This document shows, piece by piece, positions 31,763 to 43,700 of a DNA stretch of 64,000 bases. Both the position numbers and the translations under genes were made by a program. The first letter of the stretch is position 1. Every line of letters starts with the position of its first letter. The notes beneath the pieces are model-generated. The model did not search any database. It saw only the letters and a program-made list of their open reading frames with translations, and had not been told where the DNA came from. Location: assembly GCA_018873245.2 (NCBI GenBank), contig JAEMBT020000006.1, positions 13,610,387 to 13,674,386 on the forward strand, written 5' to 3'. The DNA comes from Archegozetes longisetosus (Eukaryota > Arthropoda > Arachnida > Sarcoptiformes > Trhypochthoniidae).

Positions 31763-32547
31763 TAGTGTTGTAGAAAGAAAATTTCTAAGAATATTTCCGA
31801 AGAAACTTTCTCGAGAGATAGTCTCTCTTTAGAAATCGAGGAATTTTTTCTTCGTGAACCTTCTATTTGGATAATATGAGCCTCTCATAGCATGACACGA
31901 AACTCCCATTAAAACAAAATTAAGTAATTGCAAACAATTTATATTAAAAATTATTCACTCACTAGTTGATATTCAAATTCACTAACTTATATTTCATGAT
32001 TACTTTAAAAATTACAGATGATTATCAAACAGTAATCATTCAATTATTCAGTTTCATACGTCCTCTCCCTTTCGGGAGACTACTCGAGCTCCTTAACAGA
32101 GATTTTCGCCGAGGCAGTCGGACAGGGTACATACATTGGACCAGAGGCAGTTACAACAGGGGACATGTGGCCAGCACATCACAGTCAAAAAAGTGTCAGT
32201 GACTATGAGACTCGAACCTGAACCTGTGACTTCAGCCTCAGAGTTCGACTCGCTGACCATTACACCACAGTGACCCTCAAACAGTAATCACTATTTACAT
32301 AAAACTTTTCTGGTTTGCGATATAATTTAATTTTTGAAATTATTTTATCTAAAAATATTTACGTGATCTTATCCTTAAGGTCCTGAAATTAGCTATTAAA
32401 ACATTCTACTTTTTCATGAATCTGAGGCACATTATATTTTAATGAGAGGAAAATTTCTATGCCTTAGAAATAATCATAGAATTTTTTTCAGAAGCTTTCT
32501 GGAAAGTTTTCCGTCAAAAGATAACTTATAGAAATTTTACAACACTA
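31763..32547. mobile_element. hAT-like non-autonomous element carrying a SINE, about 0.79 kb
   Basis: The ends TAGTGTTGTAGAAAGAAAAT and, reversed from the right, TAGTGTTGTAAAATTTCT are inverted copies. Subterminal AAACTTTCT/AGAAAGTTT and AGAAATTTT motifs repeat. CTTTAAC occurs just outside both ends (31752-31758 and 32549-32555) but not at the spacing of a clean 8-bp duplication. The middle is occupied by a SINE at 32039-32276. Confidence 0.6.
32039..32276 (-). mobile_element. tRNA-derived SINE, 238 bp, with perfect 14-bp target duplication
   Basis: TCAAACAGTAATCA flanks both sides (32025-32038 and 32277-32290), as left by LINE-type retrotransposition. Read on the minus strand, the element starts GGGTCACTGTGGTGTAATGG, which contains an A-box-like TGTGGTGTAATGGTCAGCG (32251-32269). 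A B-box-like GGTTCGAGTC follows at about 32209-32218. This makes a tRNA-like head of about 75 nt ending GTCTCATAGTCAC. The body extends to about 32060 and the tail is AT-rich. It is inserted in a hAT-like element. Confidence 0.88.
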
Positions 32548-32677
32548 GCTTTAACCAGTAAGTCGCTCTCTATACTCTAACTGTATTTTCTTACAGTTGA
32601 CTGCAAACTTATTTTCCGATAAAATTATACTATACATTCAAAAGTAATTCAGTTAAAGAGCAGCTATTCTTATCACT

Positions 32678-33127
32678 TGTTATATTAAAACAAAAAGTAT
32701 TTTAATTTGTTTTGTAAGCTTTCTATTTATTATGAGAATGAAAGTAAAACTCTTATTTCGTTATGACTATAAAAGGTTTTGTTTAGTTCGCTCTAATTGT
32801 AAAAGCAAATTCTTATTCTAATTTAATTACAATAGGAAATTAATTGTTATGGGAATCTAATACTGGAATGCTTGAACATCCCTTTTTAGGAATAACTTTT
32901 CTTAAAATTATAACTCGAAAATATTCTTAAACATCCTTTTATTAATTAGTCAGAAGAGTATAAAAAGAGAGAGTAATAGAGTAGAAATTAAGTGAGTTAG
33001 TAAGAGAGTGCGAGAGAGCTTAGACTCTGTGCGACACTTTTAAATCTTTATGTATTATCATTCAATAAAGATTGTTAATTGTTAAGGTCTGAGTTGTTAT
33101 TTCGCTATATAAAAATCCACTCTCACA
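32678..33127 (+). mobile_element. Solo LTR of about 450 bp, probable
   Basis: It starts TGTTATATT and ends CTCTCACA, so the TG...CA ends are present. The 4-bp duplication CACT lies at 32674-32677 and 33128-33131. Inside are a TATA box (TATAAAAA at 32959), GAGAG-rich leader sequence, and an AATAAA at 33064 about 105 bp further on, in the order expected for promoter and polyadenylation site of an LTR. No internal retrotransposon sequence or second LTR is nearby. The ends are short, so this rests mainly on internal layout and the duplication. Confidence 0.55.
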
Positions 33128-33131
33128 CACT

Positions 33132-33841
33132 GATGTGTCACTTAATCCTCTATAAATATTATCAGTAAGGATTATTGAAACTAGTAGATTATGTAACTAA
33201 GACAGACTTCGATTAACTTTTGTACCATATTGTTTACAGATAACACTTTTGAATTATTCACTGATAACAAACAACAAACTTATGTCTTGACTAATAAACT
33301 TTAGTCTAATTAGCTTAGTGCTTTAACCAAATGCCCCTCCACGAGCAACTATGACAATACAGAGCTTCTATTTGAATTGAGCTTTAGCTAGACTTTAAGT
33401 CACGTCAGCATTTACTGTTAAGTCTTTACTTATAATTGTTAGATAAGTGGCGTAGAAATAGATTAGATGCAGACGCTTAACGATTTATGCAAAATGCTGA
33501 TTGTTGCACATTAAAAGTAAATTATTGACATTTAATTTTCTCATAATAGTCCTTAAATGAAGTTTTTTATTAAATAAGAATTATGGTTAGCATTGAAACA
33601 ACTTCTCCCAAAATAATTAAGCATATTTTCTTATTCGATATTCTCTTCGATCTAATGATTTCATATAAATAATTCTTCAAAAATTTAATGCAAATCTCGA
33701 GTTATGAATTTTTTTTAATAATTTGAATAATATATATAAATTGTGAACAGTATAGGAGGGATAGACAGGAATGGCACAACAATATACTTGATTGTAAGAA
33801 CGATCCAGTCATTTGATTATTTTAAAAAACTATTTTAATAA
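33132..33841. other. AT-rich spacer, 3' flank of the pseudokinase gene
   Basis: A minus-strand AATAAA (33566-33571) could serve the pseudokinase gene. Nothing else was recognised. Confidence 0.4.
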
Positions 33842-34943
33842 CTACCAATAGTTTGATATAGATTTGGTTTTGAGTTCATTATATGCTTTCGACGATCTCT
33901 TAACCCATGGATGAGACAAAATAGCGCTCATATCAATTCTTGACCCAACAGAAGAATTGACCATTTTTTCCAATAAGTCAGATAATTGTCGGTCAGATAT
34001 TTCATTCACATATTTATCAGTCATTTGACAAAATAGAGCGAAGGGCTTGTTATTTTCAACTAAACTTTTAGTATCTCCCTTTAACATAAGCATCAGAACT
34101 ACTCCAACAGTATAAATATCATAAACCATCAATTCGTTTGAGTTCGTTTCAAGAGGTGATATCACGAAAATCGGATCCGTTTGTGTGCAAACTTTGGAGC
34201 AATTGGGAAAAAGATCAGCGATTCCACAGTCAGAGAGCTTCGCATTAAGTGGAATTTTGTTACTATTGTTGTTTACCTTAAAAATTGAAAAGATTCAATT
34301 AATTTCTCTGTAAATATTTTATTAAAGTTGATTCAATGATAGAAACCTTAGAGTTAGGGAAGAGCAGAATGTTTTCAGGTTTGATGTTTCGATGAGACAC
34401 TTTGTGAACATTATGAAGATATTGAACAGCTTCACAAATTTGTCTGAACCAAACTCGAGCACATTCTTCTCCGACACCACTCGAACATTGATTTATCAAA
34501 TAGTCATTTAAACTTATTTCTGCCATCTTTGAAAATAAGAACAATTTCATGATTTGATTGCTTTTAGATATTTTATCAAATTTTTCTATTTTGACGATAT
34601 TCTCGTTATTTATTTTCTCCAAATTGTTGATAGCATTATTCAAAGTGGTTCTCATGGTTTGCACATCTATTGCATTAATCTTTTTGAGAATTTGATGAGT
34701 TCTGTTCACATCAATCACTTTGATGGCTATTTGCTCAATCTTTTCCTTACGATTACTACTGACTTTATGATAAGCCTTATAAACAGTTGCATAATAACCA
34801 CTTCCTATTTGATGTCCTATATTAAAACCTAAAGTTCTTAACTTTGTTTTGTCACCTTTAGTCAAAATAGTTTTGAAAGTATTTGAATCTTTACGATACT
34901 TTATTTTGAATAGTGAGCAAAATAAATAGATGACAAAAACCAA
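33842..34943 (-). CDS. TSSK-like serine/threonine pseudokinase, 5' end unresolved
   Basis: The fold is a protein kinase closest in style to the testis-specific/CAMK-like group. Exons 34943-34347 and 34276-33842 join over a 70-bp intron. Numbering from 34943: Gly loop IGSGYYATVYKA (46-57), VAIK-type lysine (IAIKV, Lys75), HRD-loop replaced by SHRNIKPENILL (Asn186 where the catalytic Asp should be), DFG as DCG (215-217), no recognisable APE, a shortened activation segment, the helix-F motif DIYTVGVVL and a closing GSRIDMSAILSHPWV. Loss of the catalytic Asp with retention of Lys and DxG suggests ATP binding without normal phosphotransfer. There is no in-frame ATG at the 5' end: the frame starts with a hydrophobic stretch after a stop near 34969. 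The real start must come from an upstream exon, possibly the ATG at 35020 spliced near 34941 to about 34856. Confidence 0.82.
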
Positions 34944-35313
34944 TAGATTTAATAGAAAATATGATTAAAAAATGTTTGAGTCTTAGCAAAAAGGTGGACC
35001 AACTCAACAAATTCATCATTAGATGACTTTTAAGTTATTAGATGAAATTACTTTGAAACATAAAACAAGGATTTATTGTTGAATTGTCTCTATATTGTTA
35101 GAAATAACGCTCACATTTAAATTGAATTCAAGTTGTCTAATTCTGATAACGTCTGATCAAACCTTAGTCAAATTTGTAAAATATTGTTACTGAATGTCAA
35201 TTTTTCATCGAGACATCTGATGCTTCAGAATCAACACAAGTTAAAATCTGACTAATTTCGTGCTTCTCTACCGATAAATATGAAATAGAGACCAATTCAA
35301 ACTGATTTGAGAA
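34944..35313. promoter_or_regulatory. Shared divergent promoter region of the pseudokinase and Ig genes
   Basis: About 370 bp separate the minus-strand kinase frame from the plus-strand Ig gene. A possible first kinase exon (ATG at 35020, minus) lies within it. No strong TATA element was seen, so promoter function is inferred from position only. Confidence 0.35.
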
Positions 35314-36000
35314 ATGACTAATTTTTACGTAATGATTTTTATCTCACAAATTATAAGAATCTCAAAATCACAAAATATAGTTATTAATAAAGAGACTAAT
35401 CAAATAAGATTAGAATGCTTCTTGTCACTTGATGGTTCTCTGCTGTGGTTGAAGAACGGAAAACAACTCTTATATAATGGTTCTTATATGTATTTTCATC
35501 TGAAACAGTACGAAAGCAGAATCGGCTCTGAATTGATTATATTTAATCTCGAAAGCGATAGAGACGAAGGAGTTTATACCTGCAATGGTAATCAATATGA
35601 AGTTAGTTTTACTGATAGCATTGTCAAAGTAACTGAAGAAACACTTAATCAAGATACTGAAAATATTTTTATCAAGTTTTGGACATTTGTAAGACACAGC
35701 TCGACTTCATTTCTAGATCTTATGACAAAAGTACTAGACATCTATAAAGATTTAGGATTCGAAATGAAAATAATATTTTGGACTTTGATAGTTCTAATTA
35801 TTATATTCTTAGCTATAATAACAATAGTTTTATGGACTTATAAAAGGGCTTGTTTGAATTACGCTAAACTCAAATATATGCTCAACTTTGATATCGATAA
35901 TGAAGACAAATACAATAATAGAAATGAGAAAAAAGATTCAGAAAGTGATCTAGATTTTGATATAGTCGACTATTCTTTTGTCTCATTACTTAATAAATAA
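35314..36000 (+). CDS. Single-Ig-domain transmembrane protein, intronless, 228 residues
   Basis: Starts at an ATG with an uncharged hydrophobic leader (about residues 3-19) that fits a signal peptide. One immunoglobulin domain follows: Cys35 (RLECFLS), core Trp45 (LLWLKNG), and the DEGVYTC signature ending at Cys90. NGS at 55-57 is a glycosylation sequon. After a stalk of about 60 residues comes a single membrane helix (about 154-174), then a basic stop-transfer (YKRAC) and an acidic cytoplasmic tail of about 50 residues with two tyrosines in DYSF/NYAK contexts. The plan is that of a small type I adhesion or recognition receptor. AATAAA overlaps the last two codons. It is divergent from the neighbouring pseudokinase. 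No named family is assigned. Confidence 0.8.
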   Translation: MTNFYVMIFISQIIRISKSQNIVINKETNQIRLECFLSLDGSLLWLKNGKQLLYNGSYMYFHLKQYESRIGSELIIFNLESDRDEGVYTCNGNQYEVSFTDSIVKVTEETLNQDTENIFIKFWTFVRHSSTSFLDLMTKVLDIYKDLGFEMKIIFWTLIVLIIIFLAIITIVLWTYKRACLNYAKLKYMLNFDIDNEDKYNNRNEKKDSESDLDFDIVDYSFVSLLNK

Positions 36001-39000
36001 GAAATTTTTAAGTTAATTTTTGCGGTTTATTTGTTTAAGATTTGAGTTTGAAATATTAATATATCTAAGAGTAAGTCTACTGTTGTTAAGCTCTTACGTT
36101 TGATATTTGATTGTATCTTTGTATATCTTGATTAATACCTTAAATAATAGTCTTCATTTCAAATTAATGATTATTTTTGAGCAATCGAATGAAGTAAATC
36201 TAAGTCAGGTTTGAGATAAGGATAGAAATCTGTTCTAAAAAGAAAAACTACAATATCTGTTTTTATATATGATGCAAACAAATTTATTTGAACAGTATCT
36301 AAACTTGAACTAAGCCAATAGCTTTTTATTATTGCGCAAACCGGAGAACTCGACTAATATTAACTGAACAGGAACTAACAATAATGTAACTAATATTCTT
36401 TATTTAGGAAACATATTTTACTTTATTGACTTAATTGATGTTAAATTCAAACCAAGAGTATAGTAACGTTTTTAAACTTAAAGTGAAAGCCAACACTACA
36501 ATACAACTAAAATAACAACGATTGTATTGAAGGTTATAATTGCATGCAATACAGGCACTCAAGATAATTCAAATAATAGATAACCAAACATAGATTTGTT
36601 TCGAACTGCACATCAAAACATGACTTCTTACAGTTTAAATAAATATTTATACAGGTAACTATAAACTTTATAATATTTGGGCATCAGATCAACAGAAGTA
36701 AAACTTGAATGAAATAATTATTCTTTTGCTTGGGTTGATCGCAAATATGGAGTGCATTTGATATTCACGAATATGAATTATTAAGTCGATTCATAGGAAA
36801 ATATATCTTTCTTTTATTGAATGAATTGCAAAACATACTTAAGAGAAAGAAAAATGCTTTTTCTATTTGATTGAGTTTCTGAAAAGTTTTTCTCTTACTT
36901 GAATAACAAGCTAATTTTAGATGTGATTTGACTTTAAAGTTTGTCTTTAGTCTGTCTCTACTTAACGTGAGAATGACTGTGAACTACTGATTTAGTTACT
37001 GATTTTTTGACTCAGTAAATCTTCTATTTATTAAATGTTGTCATTAAATAGAAGTTAAGAACTATTATTCAATCTTAAAATAAGTAAAGTTATAGTTTTG
37101 ATATGTACTTATAAACTTTGTCAACAGAAATTATTTCTTCAACAAAGCACATCAAGTGTATAACAACAACTACTTATATGTTCGAAAAATCAATAAAAAT
37201 AATTTTGCATTATTGGCAGCAATATTTGAAATCAAAATCAGAGAAAAACACATTATAGTCCTGTCTATCAAACTTTGGTTGAAAATCCAAATTTTGAGAA
37301 CGAGAAAAATTATTGGTATTACAATCAATTTTTTCAACTAATTAAAAATTTTGAGTCTTACATTAATTTCCTTTTCACAAATTGGTAGTCAGATTTTGAA
37401 GACAGTTTGGATCTGATTTAGAACTAAAGGCTCTTAATTGTCAAACTTGAGCAGTATGTTTGTAAGACGCAGAGAGGCAGCACTCTATTCACTTTGTGTC
37501 TTGTTTTACTCAATGTCTTTTGTAAAGTTCGTGCTTTACAAAGTTTGCCAAAAATATAGGCATCGTCAAACTTTGAATCTAAAAATTTGAGACTAATTTC
37601 AAATACAAAACACTAATCAAGCCTTTTACTGAACTTAAAGCTGTGTTCATAATTAAGGCCACTTTGATACAATTGGTTAAACGGCAAAACAGAGTTCAAT
37701 TAATAATTCTTCATAATTTAACCGTCTAGTATTTAAAAAATCATTGATTTAAACTTTACTATCTGTCCAAAAAACAGAAAATTCGTAAGGTTGGAAAGTA
37801 TTCCCTATTTAAAATTTTAAGTTTCAACGATATCATTAAAAAGCTTCTTTTTCACCGTTTGATGAATAAGGAATGAGAACATGAATGTTTGTAAAAATCT
37901 TAATACGTGTTCAATTTGAATTTTGATTGTGATCAAAACTCAAAAAAGTATCATGACTCGAAAGCTTTTCTAAAAGTGATTCAGAATTTTAAGTTGAGAA
38001 CTGACATGATTTTTAAAATTTTGTTAGCAGAAAATCAAATCGATTTAAAGAATACAATTGACTGCAAACAGTAGCTGAATGAACGGAAAATTGATTGATC
38101 CAATCCTTTATTGAATAAGTATCGGAACTGAAAAATTGACTGAAGCAAAGAAATAGTACTAAATTTAGAAGTTATCGCCACTGATTTTTATCAGCAATGC
38201 TTCGAATGCATTTGTTTCGCCACATTTAAGCCCGTAAAATTCAAATTGAATGCCCAATAATATAATAACTGCATTTAAACCTCAAACGAAGAAAAAAGTT
38301 GAGAAACATATACCGCAAAGTGACAGCTGGTCTGTGAAACACTGTTTCTCTCGGAGAGAAAAGTTTTCTACACTTTGAAATGTATAATATTTTGCTTGCA
38401 GTCAAAACCTTGAGCCGTCACTTATTCGTAATGTTAGAAAAAAATATGTAAAAATTTATTGAACATTTTGTGTGAAGTTTAGGCTTTCAGAGGTTGAACC
38501 ACTTTTGGCAGGAAATAGTACTCTCTATAAATGTTGAACTCTTTTCTGAAAACAAAGTACCAGTTTTCGTGTCTAATTGAGCGTTAAGTTAACACAAACA
38601 TTTTGAGGACTTTTTGGCCGTCAAAGTCATGCCATTTATTGCTTGTATTAAAGTTTGACTTCTGAGTTTAGCCTATCAAAAACTTATTGCTACCGGTATT
38701 TCTCTCTCCTCTCCATTTAACATTTCCCTTTCTCTTGTTTGAACCATTTATTAAAACCATTATCATTCAACTAGTTTGTCAAACTTCATATCAGTTAACG
38801 ATCTTCAGAAAACATATTTTCATCAATGATTTTTGGACTAATTCAAAAGATTTCTATTACAAATTGAATTATAAAATTCTGGTTTAATTTGAGAACTTAT
38901 CTCTAGAAAATTTACAGTCAGTTTAAATTCTAGCCAATAAATTGTTTTTATGATTTTTCCTACAAATTTCAACTCGAATTACATAAACGTAGACTAAAAT

Positions 39001-40677
39001 TTTGCGCTATTAATCCTGTCAAAACTTAAGTGTTTTTTACTACTTTTGTCGAATGAATAAAAGATTTAGCAATAAAATATAATAGCAATGAATACGTGAA
39101 CATTTCAAGTTTAAGTCTAAAAAGTATGTGTGATACCTCAAACAATTTTAGACTTTTGAAAATATTTTTACATGAAGATGTTTAACCAGAAAAATAACCA
39201 TTTATTTAAATGACATCGAAGGACAAGTAGTATTGAGGAAAAACAAAAGGAAAGCTAATAACACACTAATTGTCAATTAACATACAATAGACTTTCATTG
39301 AGAATCGTGTTATGCAATTAGACCATGCATTCAGCTCAGCTTAATTTTGAGGCAAAGGGTGGTATCTTTGATGAATAAGAATACTATAAAAACATATGTA
39401 ATAACATCTTTCATGAAGCTTGCAAACTTTCAAATGAAAAGTTGGATAATTTGGAAATCTTTCCTGGTAAAATTTAAGAGCTCACTGTTGTATAAGCTCT
39501 GTTTTTATACGAGCTGAGTCGTAAACTTGAAGAATAATGCTATTTTAAATGAAGTAAAATTGAAATTTTTTATTTTAATCTCTATGCATTTTCAGACATA
39601 ATTAATACTTAACGCTTTTTCAGCTTAATTATTAAGCACTTATTACTTTATTATTTAATAGATGCTCACAAATGTTAGCACATATACTTCTGGTTTTCAC
39701 ACAATTAAAGTAATTCATGCCTACGCCTTATTAATGTGATGAATGTGGTTATTATAGTCTTTGGCAAAAACATTATTAATAAAAAATATACCGATAACTG
39801 CATTTTTTAATAGTCAAGGATTCACTTAAAACTGAGTACAGGGTATTACAACCATAACCAAAATTTTGAGAACGAATAACAGATGAAAAATCATTTTCAT
39901 AAAATAGTTTCGGTAATAAAGCTGAAATTCCTCTTCAATTCAAAGATTATTGTAATTTGCACGTATTTTTAATCTAAGTCTTTTTTTCTGTTGTAAAAAT
40001 TTGCTCAATTTTTCACTGAATAGGTACTATAGGACAAGATCTAAACATCATAGAAATAAGAGGTTTGAGATATTCTATGTCTAATTCGAAACTACATATA
40101 AACCATAATTATATTTGTCGATCATAATGTGTCGTCAAATGATTTGCAAACAGAAAAAGAAATACAAGTTGAAGAGTTTTTCAATTAAATTAAGAATAGG
40201 TCAACTTTAGAGACTTATTTTCAAACAGAAATGCAAAACTGATTCTCGAAAATTGGGTTCTTTTATGCAAAATTGAATCATAAAACTGAAATTTGTTGAG
40301 AAAAAAGTTTTGCGTCACTATTACTCACTGTAATGTCAATTTGTGTCCAGATTTGATACTATAAGGGAATACTTAAGGGCGTGTTATAAACGCCACTCAT
40401 TTTCTCACCTTTACTGCCAAATGTGACGTGAATATGAATATGAATATTAAAAAAATGCCAACAAGAATAAAATATTGGAGAAGTGATCGAATTGAGAGTA
40501 GTTTAACGTATCAAAAACCGGGTGGTCTCACCATTCGCTCACTTCTTTGACTTTACCCACAATTATTTGAAATACACATTTGACAGCATTTTTGTACATT
40601 TTATTGACACACGTAATTGTGGTATAATTTCTAATAAGACCACACATAATCGCATATGTCTGCTCGCAATTTACTTT
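36001..40677. other. Gene desert, AT-rich, left part
   Basis: No convincing coding frame, RNA gene or bounded mobile element was recognised. A less AT-rich patch at about 40375-40560 includes ACGCCACTCATTTTCTCACC, part of which (CACTCATTTTCTCACCT) recurs near 47931. Confidence 0.45.
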
Positions 40678-40716
40678 AAAACTACATGAAAACTACATGA
40701 AAACTACATGAAAACT
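40678..40716 (+). repeat. Minisatellite, 11-bp unit, about 3.5 copies
   Basis: The unit AAAACTACATG is repeated in tandem without interruption. Confidence 0.9.
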
Positions 40717-43700
40717 TAGATTTTTTGCATGTTTTTTCTCATAAAACTTATCGACGTGTGAATTAATGAAAATTTGAATTGGAATACCTCGAATAGTATG
40801 CCCAAAATGATTTATATTATCTTTATTTTTGTAACTTAACACTGAAATGCATTAAATTATCTGCAAGTTATAAATATTTTCGATTCAATTAGCTTAAGGC
40901 TTATTTGAAAGTTTCTCAAAGTTATGCATTGAATGATCGCAACCAAACAAGTATAGATTGAACTTGATCTACGATCAACTGTTAAATGAGGGATAAAATG
41001 AAAATTGTTATGACTCTTCAAAATGAAGATTATATTTAATCAAATAGTTATTTAGTTATCTGTTAACTTTTGTTCTGCCGATAGAATAATTGCATGAATT
41101 ATAAATGATTGCAACTTTTGTCATACATTTTCTTAACAAACTGAAAGTCTATGGCATAACAACATTTTATTAGTAACTGTCTCTGTAATTTATTGTTGGA
41201 ATGCAATGTTTTGATTTGTTCATTGTTTATTGTTTTAAAATATGATTTAATATTAACACTAAAGAAAAACACTTTTATATTGGATGGATTGACTGAGTTT
41301 GAATATTCAATTTATTGGATGAAAAATAATGGTATTAATAAATCAAGTTTATTCATCAAATAAAGAAGCTGTGAGTCTCTATAATCTTTCTAAGATAATT
41401 CAAACAAGTTTATGCGTAACATAGCATTAAACAAATCATAAATCAGAAGATGTTTTTTCCGAAATAAGCAAAAAATGTCAGTGCTCACCATTTATATCTA
41501 TTTGACATTTCAATAGGAAAATAGATACTTAAAAAGTAGTTTTCGAGTTTGTGTAACGCAATACTATGTAAAGTAATCTGCCATTTAGTGAATCTGTGCG
41601 ACACATACTTCAGCAGAAGTATATTTAAAGATGTTTGTTGAGCTTATAAGTCAAACAAGTGTGGTATGCGTTTGTTAATTAGTCGGCGCGTCTGTTTTCA
41701 ATGCGGTTGTGGTGAGAAAGACACGTAAATCAATCACTACAAGAAAACCAATTAGTGCGACATAAACTGAAATGTGCAAATTTTTTCATTTCTCTATTAA
41801 ACATCTTATACTTAACTTCGAACTGATTGTGACTGCATTTTTGAGAAACTGCACTTCTCTCACTTAAAGTTGCCGATTCGGAAACCAGTGATAGAAACGA
41901 GTTATAAGTTGAAAATATGATACACTTTATAAGTCTGTAATGTGACAAAAGTAAGAAAGTTTGCAAAAAGTTTCTTAAACTTTTTGATAAGTTATGGAAA
42001 AATAGAAAAACAAGATTATCCTTAAGTATGAATTATCAGAACAAGCTTCTAAACTTTTCTTCTTTAATATCTCTGGGATTAGTATGAAATTGATTAATGA
42101 TTTTCATGAAAGTGTCGGCATATCAAATATTACTAATATCTTTCTGATGTAATACAATGTGTTATTACTTATAACTCTGAAGTAATGCTATATTTTTGTA
42201 GTGAGTTAGTAATAATATTATGGCAAACATATGATAAACTCGTTCCACTAGTTTTGCATCGATTTATGAATTGTTAAGTGCCGCTGAAGAAGGGCATCAC
42301 TGATTATATTAGTGTAAAAAGTTTTGCTTTGGTTTTTCACATACAGCTTCAAATGTTAATATGTATTTGATTTGGGCGTTGACTGAATTGGAGCGCATTT
42401 TGTGAATTTTGGACATAACAAAAATGATACCTTTTCCACTTTAGAGCGTATCATTTGTAATTGACAGACACGATGCTTAAAAACGCGAGACCGACACAAA
42501 ACAAATCAAATCATAGATTATAGAACAGACAACGCAAAAAAGAAGAATAGACTCACTTTTTCTTCTTTAGTGATGGCATAATGAGAAGGTTTGAAACTAT
42601 AGTCATACTCAGCTCATTGTATGCGATCCTTATACACTTTTAAGTAACTGTATGTAAAGGCAGATCAATTATTGAAAAGTTGATACAAAGTTCATGTATT
42701 CCAATCAGTTTAAATTCAATTTTTCAGCATTTATGACAAAATTTAGTTCAAAGAACCTATGTATAGCTCAATGAGATTAAAGCCTTTAAATTTTCTAGCC
42801 ATTTACGGATAGATTTACCTATAAATAATTTGTAAGTTTCAAATCCTGTCAAAGCTAACAAATCGTGAGAAGATTCAAATAAAGAGAACTTAACAAAGCC
42901 CTACTAAGAGTTCGATACTAAGAGTAGATCGTATGAAAATAGGGGAAATCCATTAAGGCTATAGCAATAATTTGATAACAAGAGCTCCAAAATATAGATA
43001 GAAATCCACAAAAGAGCTCTCCATTATAGGTCGACAAAATTCAGATTTTGGCTCAAAAACATAGGACTCAATGGGAAAAAATGCGTAAAAGATTTAGTAA
43101 AAGTGATAAGTGAGCCGATTCAATATTAGTGACAATTGCTAATGATGTTTGCGCTACAATTGATGGTATCCCGTCTACTGAATCTGTTGGTCTAGTAATG
43201 CTTCTGCAAGTTGTGGCCAACATATGTGTTCACTTATTTAATTTTGGTAATGAGCTGTGAGTCAAACATAATTGAGGAGAAAACATGATTTACAGTTAAT
43301 TATTATGTTAGACACATCTTCATATCATTAATGACTAAATTTAAAAGTTAATTATCAATTTTTTAATCATTAAGTTTTGTGTTTCATATCATTTTTCAAC
43401 TACTGGTGATAAAGATATTTATTAATCATGTTTGGGACTTCTTTAATTAAAGAATTTAAATTTAATCAGACACTCTAGTCAAATATATAACATTAGCCAA
43501 CTTTGGATTAGGTATTTTTAAAAGTTTTTTGATAATAGTCCAAATTCATATAAACCCGAATAAGAACTTTTTCAATCTTTAAAGGACTGCCTTATAATGA
43601 GTTTATGAGAAATTATAGTGAGTTACATATTTAATTCAATACAACAGTTATTTTTCGTAGAAAATGATTTTGAATTTTTCAAATTGCTTTATCTCTCTCA

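Noticed and set aside
31966-32202. 78-codon plus-strand open frame
   Set aside because: Runs through the SINE; an incidental reading.
32202-32275. Stand-alone tRNA gene
   Set aside because: A- and B-box-like sequences are present, but the segment is the head of a SINE with a 14-bp target duplication and does not give a clean cloverleaf.
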